This document shows, piece by piece, positions 12,373 through 21,791 of a stretch of 64,000 bases of DNA. Origin of the DNA: Puccinellia tenuiflora (Eukaryota; Streptophyta; Magnoliopsida; Poales; Poaceae); contig QRDG01000529.1 in assembly GCA_012064385.1 (NCBI GenBank), positions 2,422,283 to 2,486,282 of the forward strand. The letters run 5' to 3'. Every line of letters begins with the position of its first letter. Position 1 is the first letter of the stretch. The notes under the pieces are model-generated. The model was given only the letters and a program-made list of their open reading frames with translations. It had not been told where the DNA came from and searched no databases. Position numbers and translations under genes: made by a program.

Positions 12373-12811
12373 AGGTTCCCAACGCCGGTGAAGATCTCGT
12401 CGGTGTATTCTATGGTCGAATGGCGACCTCTCCCACCTCTTACGCCGGGGACGGTTTCTTCCGACCGGCGTCAGATGGGCATTATCAACCTCCAAGCATA
12501 GTTGCCGATGTGGAGGCCCTTGCTGGCTGTGTGGTTTGCTCCCCCTTCATCGCCCCAAGTGGTCTCGTCCCGGTGACGATGAAGGTGACTGCACGGTGGC
12601 TTCAGTTTGCGGCGGAGTAGGAGCAGGACTTGATTGCTTTTCCTTTTCTGATCTTGAGGTCCTTTGTGCTAAATGTAGGGTCTGGTTTGTAATTTCAAAT
12701 TTCTTTGAGTTCCTTTTTATAAAATGTAATTCCGCCGCTGAGAATTAATGGAAATCTCTTGGTCCTTCGGGACCATCCTCTGTTCAAAAAAAAAAAAAAA
12801 AAAAAAAAAAA
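12373..12811 (+). mobile_element. 3' end of a LINE-like retroposon with poly(A)
   Basis: About 410 bp of GC-rich then AT-rich sequence ends in a small hairpin (GGTCCTTCGGGACC, near 12761) and a run of 26 A at 12786-12811. Grass LINE 3' ends often look like this. Its 5' side is cut by the Copia LTR at 12372, so a target duplication cannot be tested. A 66-codon frame at 12420-12620 is probably not a protein. A processed gene copy is an alternative. Confidence 0.5.
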
Positions 12812-12969
12812 GCTCGGGAGTGGGCTGCAGGTTTAAAGTTTAAGCAGTATAACCCGTCTGTTCCCAAAATACATGGCTCATAAGTTTAGTAAAAAAAAGA
12901 TCAATGATTTCTAAATTTGATCAAATATATACAGGAGAAAGAAATCTTAATAACTACAATATTAAAATA

Positions 12970-13160
12970 GGAGTGCTCCTGTGCTTCCCGAGTAGTTATT
13001 TTGTACGAAAATTAAACCACACTAACGGCCGTGATCAGATCTACTGTAGTTGTTAACCAGCCACGTGTGCTCGACATCAGGGAGACCTCTGATCACACGG
13101 CCATTAGCGTGCTTTAATTTTCGTGCAAAATAACTATCAGGAAAGCACATAACCACTCCA
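12970..13160. mobile_element. MITE-like inverted-repeat element, ~191 bp
   Basis: Two arms of about 70 bp pair with few mismatches. The left arm starts GGAGTGCTCCTGTGCTTCCC and contains TTGTACGAAAATTAAACCAC. The right arm ends with the near complement of this (GAAAGCACATAACCACTCC). The loop is about 48 bp. No clean target duplication is seen (ATTAAAATA left, ACACGAGAA right), so the superfamily is left open. Confidence 0.7.
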
Positions 13161-13281
13161 CACGAGAATATTCTGCTCTTGATGCTTCGCTATTCTCTCT
13201 TTGATGATTATCTGAGATCCACTTGTGTTATGACATCTTCATATATTCTTTGCTGGTAAGGTGCATGTGGCAGCCCCTACA

Positions 13282-13348
13282 CCACAAGTTGATCCTTTTC
13301 TTTTGATAAAAGGGGTCGCCCCCTGGTTCCATTACCCACAAGTTGATC
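13282..13348 (-). mobile_element. Very short 5'-truncated retroposon with 13-bp target duplication
   Basis: The 13-mer CCACAAGTTGATC occurs at 13282-13294 and again at 13336-13348. Between the copies are 41 bases which on the minus strand read as a retroposon tail (ending CGACCCCTTTTATCAAAAG, A-rich at its end). This fits target-primed insertion of only the last ~40 nt of a LINE or SINE. Confidence 0.65.
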
Positions 13349-14479
13349 TTCTTTGTGTTTATGGTGGGATCGCAGACTCTACGCCAGTAGGCCATAGCTA
13401 ATTAGTTCCTTCTAGTCTTTCGACCAACTCTTGTAACCTCCTAAAGCCGGACAGTAATTCACATCTATTGGGATTTGGTTATTCTGTTGAATCTGGTGTT
13501 GGAGGATTTATCGAATTTCTCCTTGAAGATTTTAGAAGTTCCTCTAGAAGATTGACGGAGAGTGTACACAGGACGTTTCATCAAGTCAGCCTATTTCGAA
13601 CAAGTCGTGTCCTAAGCTAGCTCTTGTGTGTACACTTTAAGCGTTCAAGGTATCATGCTTAATTCTTTTAGAAATGTCCTGGTTCTGGAAAGTATGACCA
13701 ATTTCACAACCAGTCAGTTATCTAGATATTGATCATTTTCATGATGAAAATGTCCACGATTCAGGAGAGGGAAAATACTTCTCCGTTTTCATACCATGCT
13801 TCTGTCAATTTCTGAGGTCCCTGATTGACCACTGCTATTTGTTGCTGAACTGAGCAGCTGGTTCAGTCGTTTTCTGTGGTGTGTTCGCCATCTGTTTCTG
13901 CTTTCTAGTAATGTTGTCAAGACAATTCAAATTATTTTAGATCGTTCAACTTTAAAGTTCCATCCTTTAATTGCAAGGTGTGACTAAGTTTATGCCGGAT
14001 TTCCCAAGGTGCAGCCGAGGTTTGTCTTGACCTGTGGAGCTAGTTCCCAGTTTCACACCCTTGCGACTTACCGAAAGATAGTTCATTCTTACTGGTAAGG
14101 CCCATGGTTTGCTCGCGGTGTGAGATCAAATGGATTTGAGATGTTGTACTTTCTTCAAGCCAATACCAAGCTGCAGGATCACCTAATTCTCACATATATT
14201 TTTTATAGCAATCAAGGAAACTGTTGCGTGTGAGATTCGATCAAAGCATATACGTACGTCAGCACAAGTTCACACAAGACCAAGGCAATATTCAGATGTA
14301 AGATCTTCTCCAAAGAGAGATTGGGATTAACACTATATGCATCAGTAAAAATGTACAGTACTACTACATCCTATATTCCTATACCCAACACAACATACAC
14401 TAGTTGGCGTCAAGAAAATCAAATCCGTAGTCTCTCATGATCCTTAGCACATACTCCGAACCAAGGGAGGCATACATGT
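13349..14479. other. No gene seen; downstream region of LSU
   Basis: About 1.1 kb without a convincing reading frame or repeat. It lies 3' of the minus-strand LSU gene, and its right part (roughly 14150-14479) is likely to hold the LSU 3' untranslated region. Confidence 0.5.
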
Positions 14480-14764
14480 TCAGTCCATGCCTCCGGCCAC
14501 GACGCCGCTCTGGAGGCCGGAGGACCTGAGCACGCCGTCCATGAAGGCGAGCTTCTCGGAGAGCGCCCTGACGTGCTGCTGGTACTCGAGAGCCTGCTCC
14601 ATGGCCTCAGCCTCGAGCTCGCCGAGCTGCACGCACAGCCGTTCCTCGGCCTCCTCCGCCACGGCCACCCGCGCGAGCGCCGCCTCCAGCTCCCGTCGCA
14701 GCCGCTCCTCCCTCGCCTCCGCCTCCGCTACCGCCCGCGCAAGCTCGGAGCTCTTGCCGTCCAT
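14480..14764 (-). CDS. LSU: LSU-family protein (RESPONSE TO LOW SULFUR), 94 aa
   Basis: A single-exon gene of 94 codons, GC-rich in grass fashion. The diagnostic block AEEAEERLCVQLGELEAEA (residues about 35-53) matches the core of plant LSU proteins. The N-terminal half (ELARAVAEAEAREERLRREL) is a charged coiled coil, and the whole length fits the ~90-110 aa family. LSU proteins are small coiled-coil hubs, induced by sulfur starvation and other stresses, that bind many partners in the cytosol and nucleus and have no enzymatic activity. I chose the ATG at 14764 because its context GCGGCCATGG is a strong plant start; the frame continues upstream to 14836 without an ATG. A TATA box and two UPE-like elements lie 130-330 bp upstream. 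No intron or lesion is seen. This is the only host gene supported in the window. Confidence 0.9.
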   Translation of the reverse strand: MDGKSSELARAVAEAEAREERLRRELEAALARVAVAEEAEERLCVQLGELEAEAMEQALEYQQHVRALSEKLAFMDGVLRSSGLQSGVVAGGMD

Positions 14765-14895
14765 GGCCGCGGCTGCCTTCCTCGCAATATATAATATTGA
14801 GGTGGTGATCGAGTACGTGCTATGCACAATGGACAAATAAGGCTCAAGGTTCGTTGCGAGTTCGTTGGGTCTGCATCTCTCTCAGGGTGTGGCGC

Positions 14896-14903
14896 CTTTT
14901 ATA
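14896..14903 (-). promoter_or_regulatory. TATA box of the LSU gene
   Basis: TATAAAAG on the minus strand lies about 132 bp upstream of the LSU ATG, leaving a predicted 5' leader of about 100 nt. It is the only good TATA match between the ATG and the UPE-like elements. Confidence 0.7.
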
Positions 14904-14942
14904 TCACTTGAGCGGCTGCAGCTCTGAGGGAAAACGGAAATG

Positions 14943-14962
14943 TGTCCAGGTTCAATGAATCG
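14943..14962 (-). promoter_or_regulatory. UPE-box-like sulfur-starvation element, proximal copy
   Basis: On the minus strand this reads CGATTCATTGAACCTGGACA. It contains CATTGAACCTGGACA, the core of the UPE-box described for tobacco UP9C (an LSU homologue) and bound by EIL/SLIM1-type factors. By my recollection of the consensus it fits at 19 of 20 positions. It lies 40 bp upstream of the TATA box, in the same orientation as the gene. Confidence 0.8.
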
Positions 14963-15071
14963 ATCCCGCTCGTTAGGCGTCGGCGTACGTGTAGACTAGT
15001 GCTGTATATGTGGTTTTGAGTGAGTTCGAGCGAGTTATACTCAGCTCAGCTCTAAGGTGAAAACGGAAATG

Positions 15072-15091
15072 TGTCCAGGTTCAATGAATTC
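15072..15091 (-). promoter_or_regulatory. UPE-box-like sulfur-starvation element, distal copy
   Basis: On the minus strand this reads GAATTCATTGAACCTGGACA, with the same CATTGAACCTGGACA core as the proximal copy. It sits 129 bp further upstream as part of the promoter duplication and differs only in the first bases, through a 1-bp insertion. Confidence 0.78.
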
Positions 15092-15219
15092 GATCCCGCT
15101 CGTTAGGCGTGCTGCATATGGGATGATGTCATCAACTCATCATCGCCATACTTTGCCCGCACGTCTTTCTCTGTCCTTCTCTGTTTTTTTTTTTTTGAAC
15201 TTGGTAAAGCTTTATTCCT

Positions 15220-18200
15220 TCAAACGCATTTTACAGAGTGTAGCGTGAATGGCTGTATGCTAGATACATCAAAGGTGTCCTTGACAGGACACTGATTAAC
15301 TTGTAAAGATTTACTTTGAATTCTTCGAGCAAGTTTGGCCTGATGGTGAGCCTTCTCATTACTATTTCTGCTGATATTATGAATATTGGTCATGTGAAAG
15401 GAAGCTGAAGCTTGGATTTCGGCAAGAATCGGCCTGTTCTGCCAATGTCTGGCAGCCTTGAAGATGGAAGTAGCTCTCGCTGCCGAAACTAGCACCAAGG
15501 AGTCTGTGAGGAAGACAGGATCTTGAATGTCCAATATATCCGCCACTTTAACCGCCAGGAGTAGCGCAAAAGCTTCAGCCTGCAGCGGAGAGGCAACCGG
15601 CAGGGAGGAAGCTGCAATGTGAATCTGCTTGCAGTCCATGTAGTTATGCAGCATAAGAACTATGCCAAGACCTACAGAATTAGGATCTCCATCTTTTTTT
15701 GCTTCCCATGCAGCGTCACTATAGATTAAATTTCCAGCAAAAAGGTTAGTGATTTGAACATGGGATAAATTGATAACAGAGTTGGTGTGTTCTTCGGATC
15801 CTAGGTTTTGATGGGCTTCTCCTTGATGTGTTTCGCACCCCGTGTTTGCTTCAAGTCTAGATCCCTACAAAATTGCTTTCATCATTGCATATACCTGGTT
15901 TGGATTGCCTTTCTTCCCTGCAAAAAGGTTCTCATTTCTGGCTTTGCATTGACACCACAAGAAAGTGCAAAGATTAGGAAGGTTAATTCCAGGGTGGCAA
16001 GAATTAAGCAAGAAGCTGAGGATCTCCGGAATGGAGTGAAACTGGCCAGCCAAAATTTCAGTTTTAATGTACCAAGGATACTGAAACCAGGCGGCTTTCG
16101 AAAAAGAGCATGTGAACAAAAAATGCATATCGTCTTCAGGCATGCCACACCTTGAGCAGGCTTCCTTTATGTGTTTGGATAATTTGCTAGCACGCTTACC
16201 TGATGGGAGGGCTCCCCTAAGAAGCCTCCAAGCAAATGTCTGAATTCTCGGTGCCAGCTGTTTGTCCTGCCACACCTAATTCAATAGTTGAAAAAATTGT
16301 GGTGGAACTGGTTTTGGGCTTTGCCTTGCAGGAAGGTTCAGATTATTGAAAGCATGCTTGTAGGCGCTCTTTGGAGAAAAATAACCAGTAGGTGTTAGTT
16401 TCCAGACAAGAGTATATGTTTCATTAGTACTGAGAATCGGGGTCCGAATAATAGCATTAGCTGTTGGAGGTTCAAAGAGGGTATGTATGAGCTGGGTATT
16501 CCAAGCTTTATTTATGGTTTGGCATCCAAAGATCCTTGACAATAGCAGGGTAATTAAATTGAGGTTGCTGAATAATAAGATGGTTGTAAATATTCTCCCA
16601 ACCCTCAAACCAAGGGGAACTCCAAATTGAACTAGTGCCATCAGCCAACTGCAAAAAAGAGGCAGAAATGAGGAGAGGTCTGACCTTCAAGATGGCAGCC
16701 CAGAAGGCTGACTTCGGCTTATTAGCTTTGGCCCTCCATATGTTTGTGTCGTGGTGGTACTTGGCCTTCAGCACCCGAGCCAAATGTGCTTGAGGATCTT
16801 CGGCAATGCGCTAGGCTGCTGAAAGTATCATACCTTGATTGATCGCCTGCAAGTTTCTGATTCCCATCCCACCTAGCTTTTTCTCCAGACAAATGTCTGC
16901 CCAAGCTCTAAGACATAAACTTTTTGTGACTTGGTCCTCTCGCACACCCGTCCACCAGAAATTCCTGATGATAGTTGTAAGTTTAGAGAGAAATTTCATG
17001 GAGAATACACTAGTAGAAAAAGGCTACCACTGGCGAACCTGATTTGGCTACCGCTGGCGAACATGCGGTTCGCCAGCGCTCATATCGCCAGTGGTAACAG
17101 CTTACCGCTGGCGAACACCATGTTCGCTAGCGGTAAGGCAAGTCACCGCTGGCGAACCAAAAGAGTTGTTCGCCAGTGATAGTTTTTCCAGGTTTTAAAA
17201 AAAACCGGGCCATGCCGCTGCCGGCCATGGCCGCCTGACGTGCCGCCATCGTCCTCGCTTGACGCCACCCGCACTGTCACCGGTGCCCGATGTCTCCTCG
17301 TCGGTGGAGAAGGCACCAATGCGGAACATGAGGAGCTTGGCGGAGGAGAGGGCGTTGATGCGGAACACGGAGGCGCGGAGTCGGAGGAGAGGGTGCCGAT
17401 GCGGAACAGGAGGAGCTTGGCGGCGTGTAGGCGCGGGGCGGCGGCTGGGGGCGGAGGAGAGGCGCGGAAGAGGAGGAGCTTGGCAGCACGGACCAGAGCT
17501 TGGCGGCTGGGGTCGGAGGAGAGCGCGGTGGCTCGTATGCAGGGGATGAGGAGGAGCTCGAGGTCGGACGCACAGGCGAGGTCGACGCCGCGCTCCGACG
17601 GATGCGCAGGCACGGCGGCGAGGCGGAGTAGCGCGGGATGGCCTGCGCGCGGAGGAGCAGGGGCCGTTCGCGGAGGAGTAGCGCGTCCTGCTGCTGCTGG
17701 TTGCGTGGGTGGTGGTAAAGGAAGAGAGATAAGGAGGATAAGAAGGAGAGAGAGGGCCGGGTGAGAGGCGATAAGGAGGAGAGAGAGGGCGCGATACGCA
17801 TGATAGCGGGTACCGCTGGCGAACGTTGTCTTCTGTTCGCCAACGGTAGTTAGCGCCGCTGGGTCGCTTTTACCGCTGCGAACAAGAAACAGTGTTCGCC
17901 AGCGGTACCGCGGTAACCCTGGCGCACAGGAAACAGTGTTCGCCAGCGGTAGTTGGCGCCGCTTGGGCCACTCGAACCCGCCATTACTACTGGCACCGCA
18001 TATTTGGTGTTCGCCATTGCTATATACTGCTGGCAAACATTTTATTGCGTTCGCCAGCGGTAGCCTGGCGGCTATAAGCAATTTCCTACTAGTGATACTA
18101 TGTTAGACATGTAGTAGACAGGTATGGAGGAGAAAACAGATTTTATAAGTGTCAATCTAGCTGCATGAGAGAGCCTGTTCGCCTTATAGGCTGACAACTA

Positions 18201-20400
18201 AGATTTGAATTTGTCGTAAATAAAATTGTATGCAGCTGATCTATCCTTTGCAGGAAGAATGAGTGGATGCCCAAGATGCGTCAAAATTTCTGTCATGTCT
18301 GGGATAGGGAAGATTTGCTTTACTTGTTGTTTAACCTGCAAAGGAACATTTTTGCTGAGCAAGATAGCAGATTTATTCCAATTAGGAGTTTGACCCGAGG
18401 TGATGCAGAACTGCTGTAAAATGTTTGACATGGCAATGACCTCTTGCACAGAAGCCTTCCCACAAAGCAAAAGATCGTCTGCAAACATTAAGGAATGAAT
18501 CGGAGGACAGTTTGGTCCAAGAGAAATACCTAACAGATTGTGGGCTTCCATAGTTTCCTGTAGAGCTAGTGAAAGTTCATTAACTGCAAATACAAACAAA
18601 TAAGGAGATAGAGGGCAACCCTATCGGATTCCTCTAGAATTGTGGAACTTCTCAAAAGGTTGGCCATTTATGATAACCGAAAACGTAGTAGTTGCAATGC
18701 AAGCATGGATGAGCTTAATGAAATTTGCATGAAGCCCTTTGCGTACAAGGGCAACCTCAATGAAATGCCACTCCATTCTATCAAAATCCTTCGCAAGATC
18801 AATTTTAACCATGAAATCATGAGTGGTCCAAGAGTTGAGATTAAAAGAATGAGCTATTTCTTGGGCTATAACAATATTGTTACTAATGCGCCTACCTTCT
18901 ATGAAAGCTTGATGGGATGGATGAATGTAATCTGGTAGATAGAGCTTAAGGCGGTTAGCAAGAGATTTTGCAATGATTTTGTAAATGACGTTACACAAGC
19001 TAATGGGCCTAAAATCTGAAGGTAGATGACAAACAAGTTTCTTCGGAATTAGGATAATATGGGTGTCATTCAGGTGGGGTGGGATAATACTGGTACTGTA
19101 GAAATCTCTTACCACCTTCGTGACATCATCTCCTATCCAGCTCCATGGTGACATGTAGAATGCAACATTGAACCCATCAGGGCCGGGAGAGGCGTTCTTT
19201 TTCATTGCCTTTAGAATATTCCAAATCTCTTCTTTGTCCAGAACCGAATTGGTGAAGTCCTCTCCTGTTTGCGGTGGCTGGGAATTGATCTGGATAGCCC
19301 TGTCAATATTAGTCACCGAAGAACAAAAAATATCCCTGAAATAGCGAACAAAATCATGAGCAATATCTTCTGGATCAAACAATTCAGCACCAACGTGTGA
19401 ATTAATAGATACAATATGATTGTGCCGCCTGCATTTGAGAACCGCATTGTGGAAGTAAGCCGTGTTCCTTTCCCCGAATGTGGCCCAGTGCTTCTTGGCC
19501 CGCTGTCGATAGGATTCAGTGAGCTTAGTGAGGGTTTCTTCATATCGGGTGATAAGCTGAGCTTCTTTAGTATGGTCTTGCTGGTGCACCGGTAACAACT
19601 GAATGTTGTTGATATGGTCTCGTATTTCATCTAGCTCCTGTTGTATAGGTTTCTTCTTCTTGCACCATTTTTTTAAAGTTTCTGCAAGGCTAGATGTTCT
19701 AGCATGGAATGTTCTATGAGTGGAAGAAAACCAAGCCGATTGAGCCGTTTGTTGGTAGTCTGCTTCCATAGTCCACCAGTTCTCGAATTTGAAATTGAGC
19801 TTAGGTCTACAAAACTGGGAATCAGTGGATACAAGAATGGGCGCATGGTCACCCAAGATAATAGGTAAATTGAAAACATTAGTATTCGGAAAAACACCGC
19901 ACCATTCAGCATTGATCAAACACCTATCGAGTCTTTCAAAAACAAGGGTAGTGGAAAATCTTTTGTTAGTCCAAGTATAAGCCGGACCACTGTAACCCGC
20001 ATCAAACAAACCACACTGCTTCACAATCGAATTGAACTCACGCATACGAGACTTATTTACATGAGAAGAGGTGGTATCAATATTGGACATAATATTATTC
20101 ATATCACCTAAACAGACTACCGGCATACCAACATTATCATGTAGAAATTTTGATATTTGATCCCAGATCATACGTGTGTGGCGATGATGGGGATCACCGT
20201 AGACACAAACCAGCAAAAACTTTATATTAGTGGCTACAATAACAACTAGAGCTAAGATAATATAACTATTGGAGAACTTGACATTAACAACAACTTCATC
20301 AGTCCAAAGCATCCAAAGGCCACCAGACCGGCCATTGGATGGAACTACAAAACTGCGTATCCGTGGACTGCATCAACCTATGAAGGAACTCCATTTTGAT
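15220..20400 (-). pseudogene. LINE ORF2 remnant: endonuclease, reverse transcriptase, zf-RVT, RNase H
   Basis: Reading right to left: the C-terminal part of an EEP-type endonuclease (about 20400-19750, with CLGDMNNI and LGDHAPILV); then a reverse transcriptase with DLAKDFDRMEW and, after an in-frame TAG at 18618-18620, the catalytic LMFADDLLL near 18500. Beyond the CACTA insertion the RT tail resumes (FLSKLTTIIRNFWWTG near 16990). The zf-RVT region follows at 16275-15865 (CSRCGMPEDDMHFLFTC), and RNase H at about 15750-15220 (YSDAAW, EAFALLLA, LTDS). Frames change several times between 16999 and 16276. The enzyme would nick target DNA and copy element RNA in place; this copy is dead through stop codons, frameshifts and the insertion. 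Confidence 0.85.
17008..18094. mobile_element. Non-autonomous CACTA (En/Spm-type) transposon
   Basis: The ends are CACTAGTAGAAAA and TTTCCTACTAGTG, flanked by the 3-bp duplication ATA (17005-17007 and 18095-18097), as CACTA elements make. Subterminal copies of a word like TACCGCTGGCGAAC occur in both orientations at both ends (17028-17180 and 17810-18060), the usual transposase binding pattern. The GC-rich middle has long frames, but they are low-complexity and no transposase is seen. Removing it restores the LINE frame, which confirms the boundaries. Confidence 0.93.
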
Positions 20401-20455
20401 GGTGTCGTGGTGGCTTCAACGACATATCCATCAACAATGGAAAGAAGTGTGGGAA

Positions 20456-20669
20456 AAAGCAACGATGGCGCTCGCGCGGGATTGGGTAACAAGCACGCAA
20501 ACACACGTGATGTACCCAGGTTCAGGGCCCTCGTGATGAGGTAACACCCCAACGTCCTGCTCTTCTTATTTCTATTGATTGATCACAGAAATCGGGCTAC
20601 AATTGTGCTCCTGGAGCAGTTCTTTGGTGGTGACGGCTTGAGCTGTCAAGCCGGCTGGAGGTGGAAGAA
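20456..20669 (-). repeat. Inverted scrap of a Gypsy-type LTR (U5 region)
   Basis: TACCCAGGTTCAGGGCCCTC at 20514-20533, followed by CCAACGTCCTGCT, is the diverged reverse complement of a U5 block in element A's LTRs (near 21550-21600). It therefore comes from a related LTR in opposite orientation. It is wedged between the truncated LINE and element A, with no target duplication on either side. Confidence 0.6.
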
Positions 20670-21740
20670 TGTCGGCACAGTGGAAACCAGGGTACCACGG
20701 GCCGGCCTGCCAGGGCCCACAAGATTCTTCAGGTGATTTTCACTAAGGACCAGGCTCTCCAAGCCTGGCGAGCTTCGCGAGGGTTTTCTCTCCTCGCGAA
20801 GGGTTCTCCTCGCCAAGGGTTCTTTCCCTTGGCGAGGGATCGCTCTTCGACAAGGCGTCTCCGACGCCGCCCGCAATTCTGCTAAGGACCAAGCTGAAAG
20901 TCTTGGCGAGGCCTTTCGCCTCGCGAAGCGCTTTCCTCGTGAAGCTATTTCTGCCCCCGCGGCAGAGAGCACATGGACTCTGCGCCATGTGCAGAGTGAC
21001 GCGCGTGCCTACGCGCGATGACGACGACGCCGCAGTTGCCGTTTCCATGTATAAAGCAGTCAACAAAGCGGAGCCAAGCAAAGCGGACAACGAGTATTGC
21101 CTCTTTGGTGACAAGGGAACAGTCTGCAGCTACGCTCCAAGGACGACGTCACCGTGGGCCACCTCCCACCTCGGCAAGCGCCAGCCCGCCGTCCAGCTGG
21201 TCGGTGCCCCTTTTCAGCTTTGGTGACGCCGTTCCCCTGCCGTGGACCGCGTCCACGAGCTTTACCTTTATGGTAGACCTAACCTTTACGGTGCACCGCG
21301 CCTCCTCCTTCGTCGCCATGTGGTAGCCCTTCCCGCCCAAATGTTTGGGCAGAAGAGGCCCAGGACGCCTATAAAAGGAGGAGGAGCACGCCCAAGCAAG
21401 GGGTTCGATTCTGTTCGTCTAGGTTAGGAGCTCTAGCCAAACAACCCTAGATCTGAAGATCAGCAAGTAGCCATTGTTAGCCACCTCGAGCTCGACAAGC
21501 TCTCTCCTTGTACTGTAAACTCTCCAAGCAGTGCAATACACCATAGCAGGACGTAGGGGTTTTACCTCCACAAGAGGGCCCTGAACCTGGGTAATACCTT
21601 GTGTCAATCTCTGCAGTGTCGTCCGCAGCGAGCCTGACGAGCACCGTCGCCGGAGCACGTTGTGGACTGTTTGACTCCGTGTTCAGCCCCTTACACGATA
21701 CCTTGGAGACACCCCTAGTTCCTGGGGACAATCTCCGACA
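20670..21740 (+). repeat. 5' LTR of Gypsy element A
   Basis: 1,071 bp with 6-bp inverted ends TGTCGG/CCGACA. A TATA box TATAAAAG at 21370-21377 marks the start of R. U3 is rich in GCGAGG/TCGCGA words (20766-20940). The 3' copy has its TATA at 33373-33380. Confidence 0.88.
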
Positions 21741-21760
21741 TTTGGCGCGCCAGGTAGGGG
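21741..21760 (+). other. Primer binding site of Gypsy element A
   Basis: TTTGGCGCGCCAGGTAGGGG follows the 5' LTR directly. TGGCGC-type primer sites are usual for grass Gypsy elements; I do not assign the exact tRNA. Confidence 0.7.
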
Positions 21761-21791
21761 GCTGAGGCGCGTCTTCATCCTCGACACAGCC

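Larger units (their letters stand above)
14919..15110. repeat. Tandem duplication in the LSU promoter (129-bp period)
   Basis: The blocks 14919-14980 and 15048-15110 are nearly identical, from CAGCTCT(G/A)AGG through CCCGCTCGTTAGGCGT. Each carries one UPE-like element. The spacer between them (14981-15047) is not repeated to the right of the second block, so either the duplicated unit is longer and decayed or only the ~62-bp block was copied. Confidence 0.8.
15184..20455 (-). mobile_element. 5'-truncated LINE (non-LTR retrotransposon)
   Basis: On the minus strand an endonuclease-RT-zinc finger-RNase H polyprotein region ends in a poly(A), seen as 13 T at 15184-15196. The 5' part, including ORF1 and the start of the endonuclease, is missing: LINE homology stops near 20455 against an LTR scrap. 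A CACTA element (17008-18094) is nested inside. The 3' end lies about 75 bp beyond the duplicated LSU promoter block, so this insertion replaced the distal LSU promoter. No target duplication is visible because the 5' end is lost. Confidence 0.85.

Noticed and set aside
12420..12748. Two short frames upstream of the poly(A) at 12786
   Set aside because: 66 and 70 codons in different frames, no domain, and the region looks like retroposon 3' untranslated sequence.
17143..18081. Long frames on both strands in the CACTA element (up to 312 codons)
   Set aside because: They are built of low-complexity Ala/Arg/Ser/Pro sequence from GGAGGAG-type repeats, run into the inverted subterminal repeats, and show no transposase motif.
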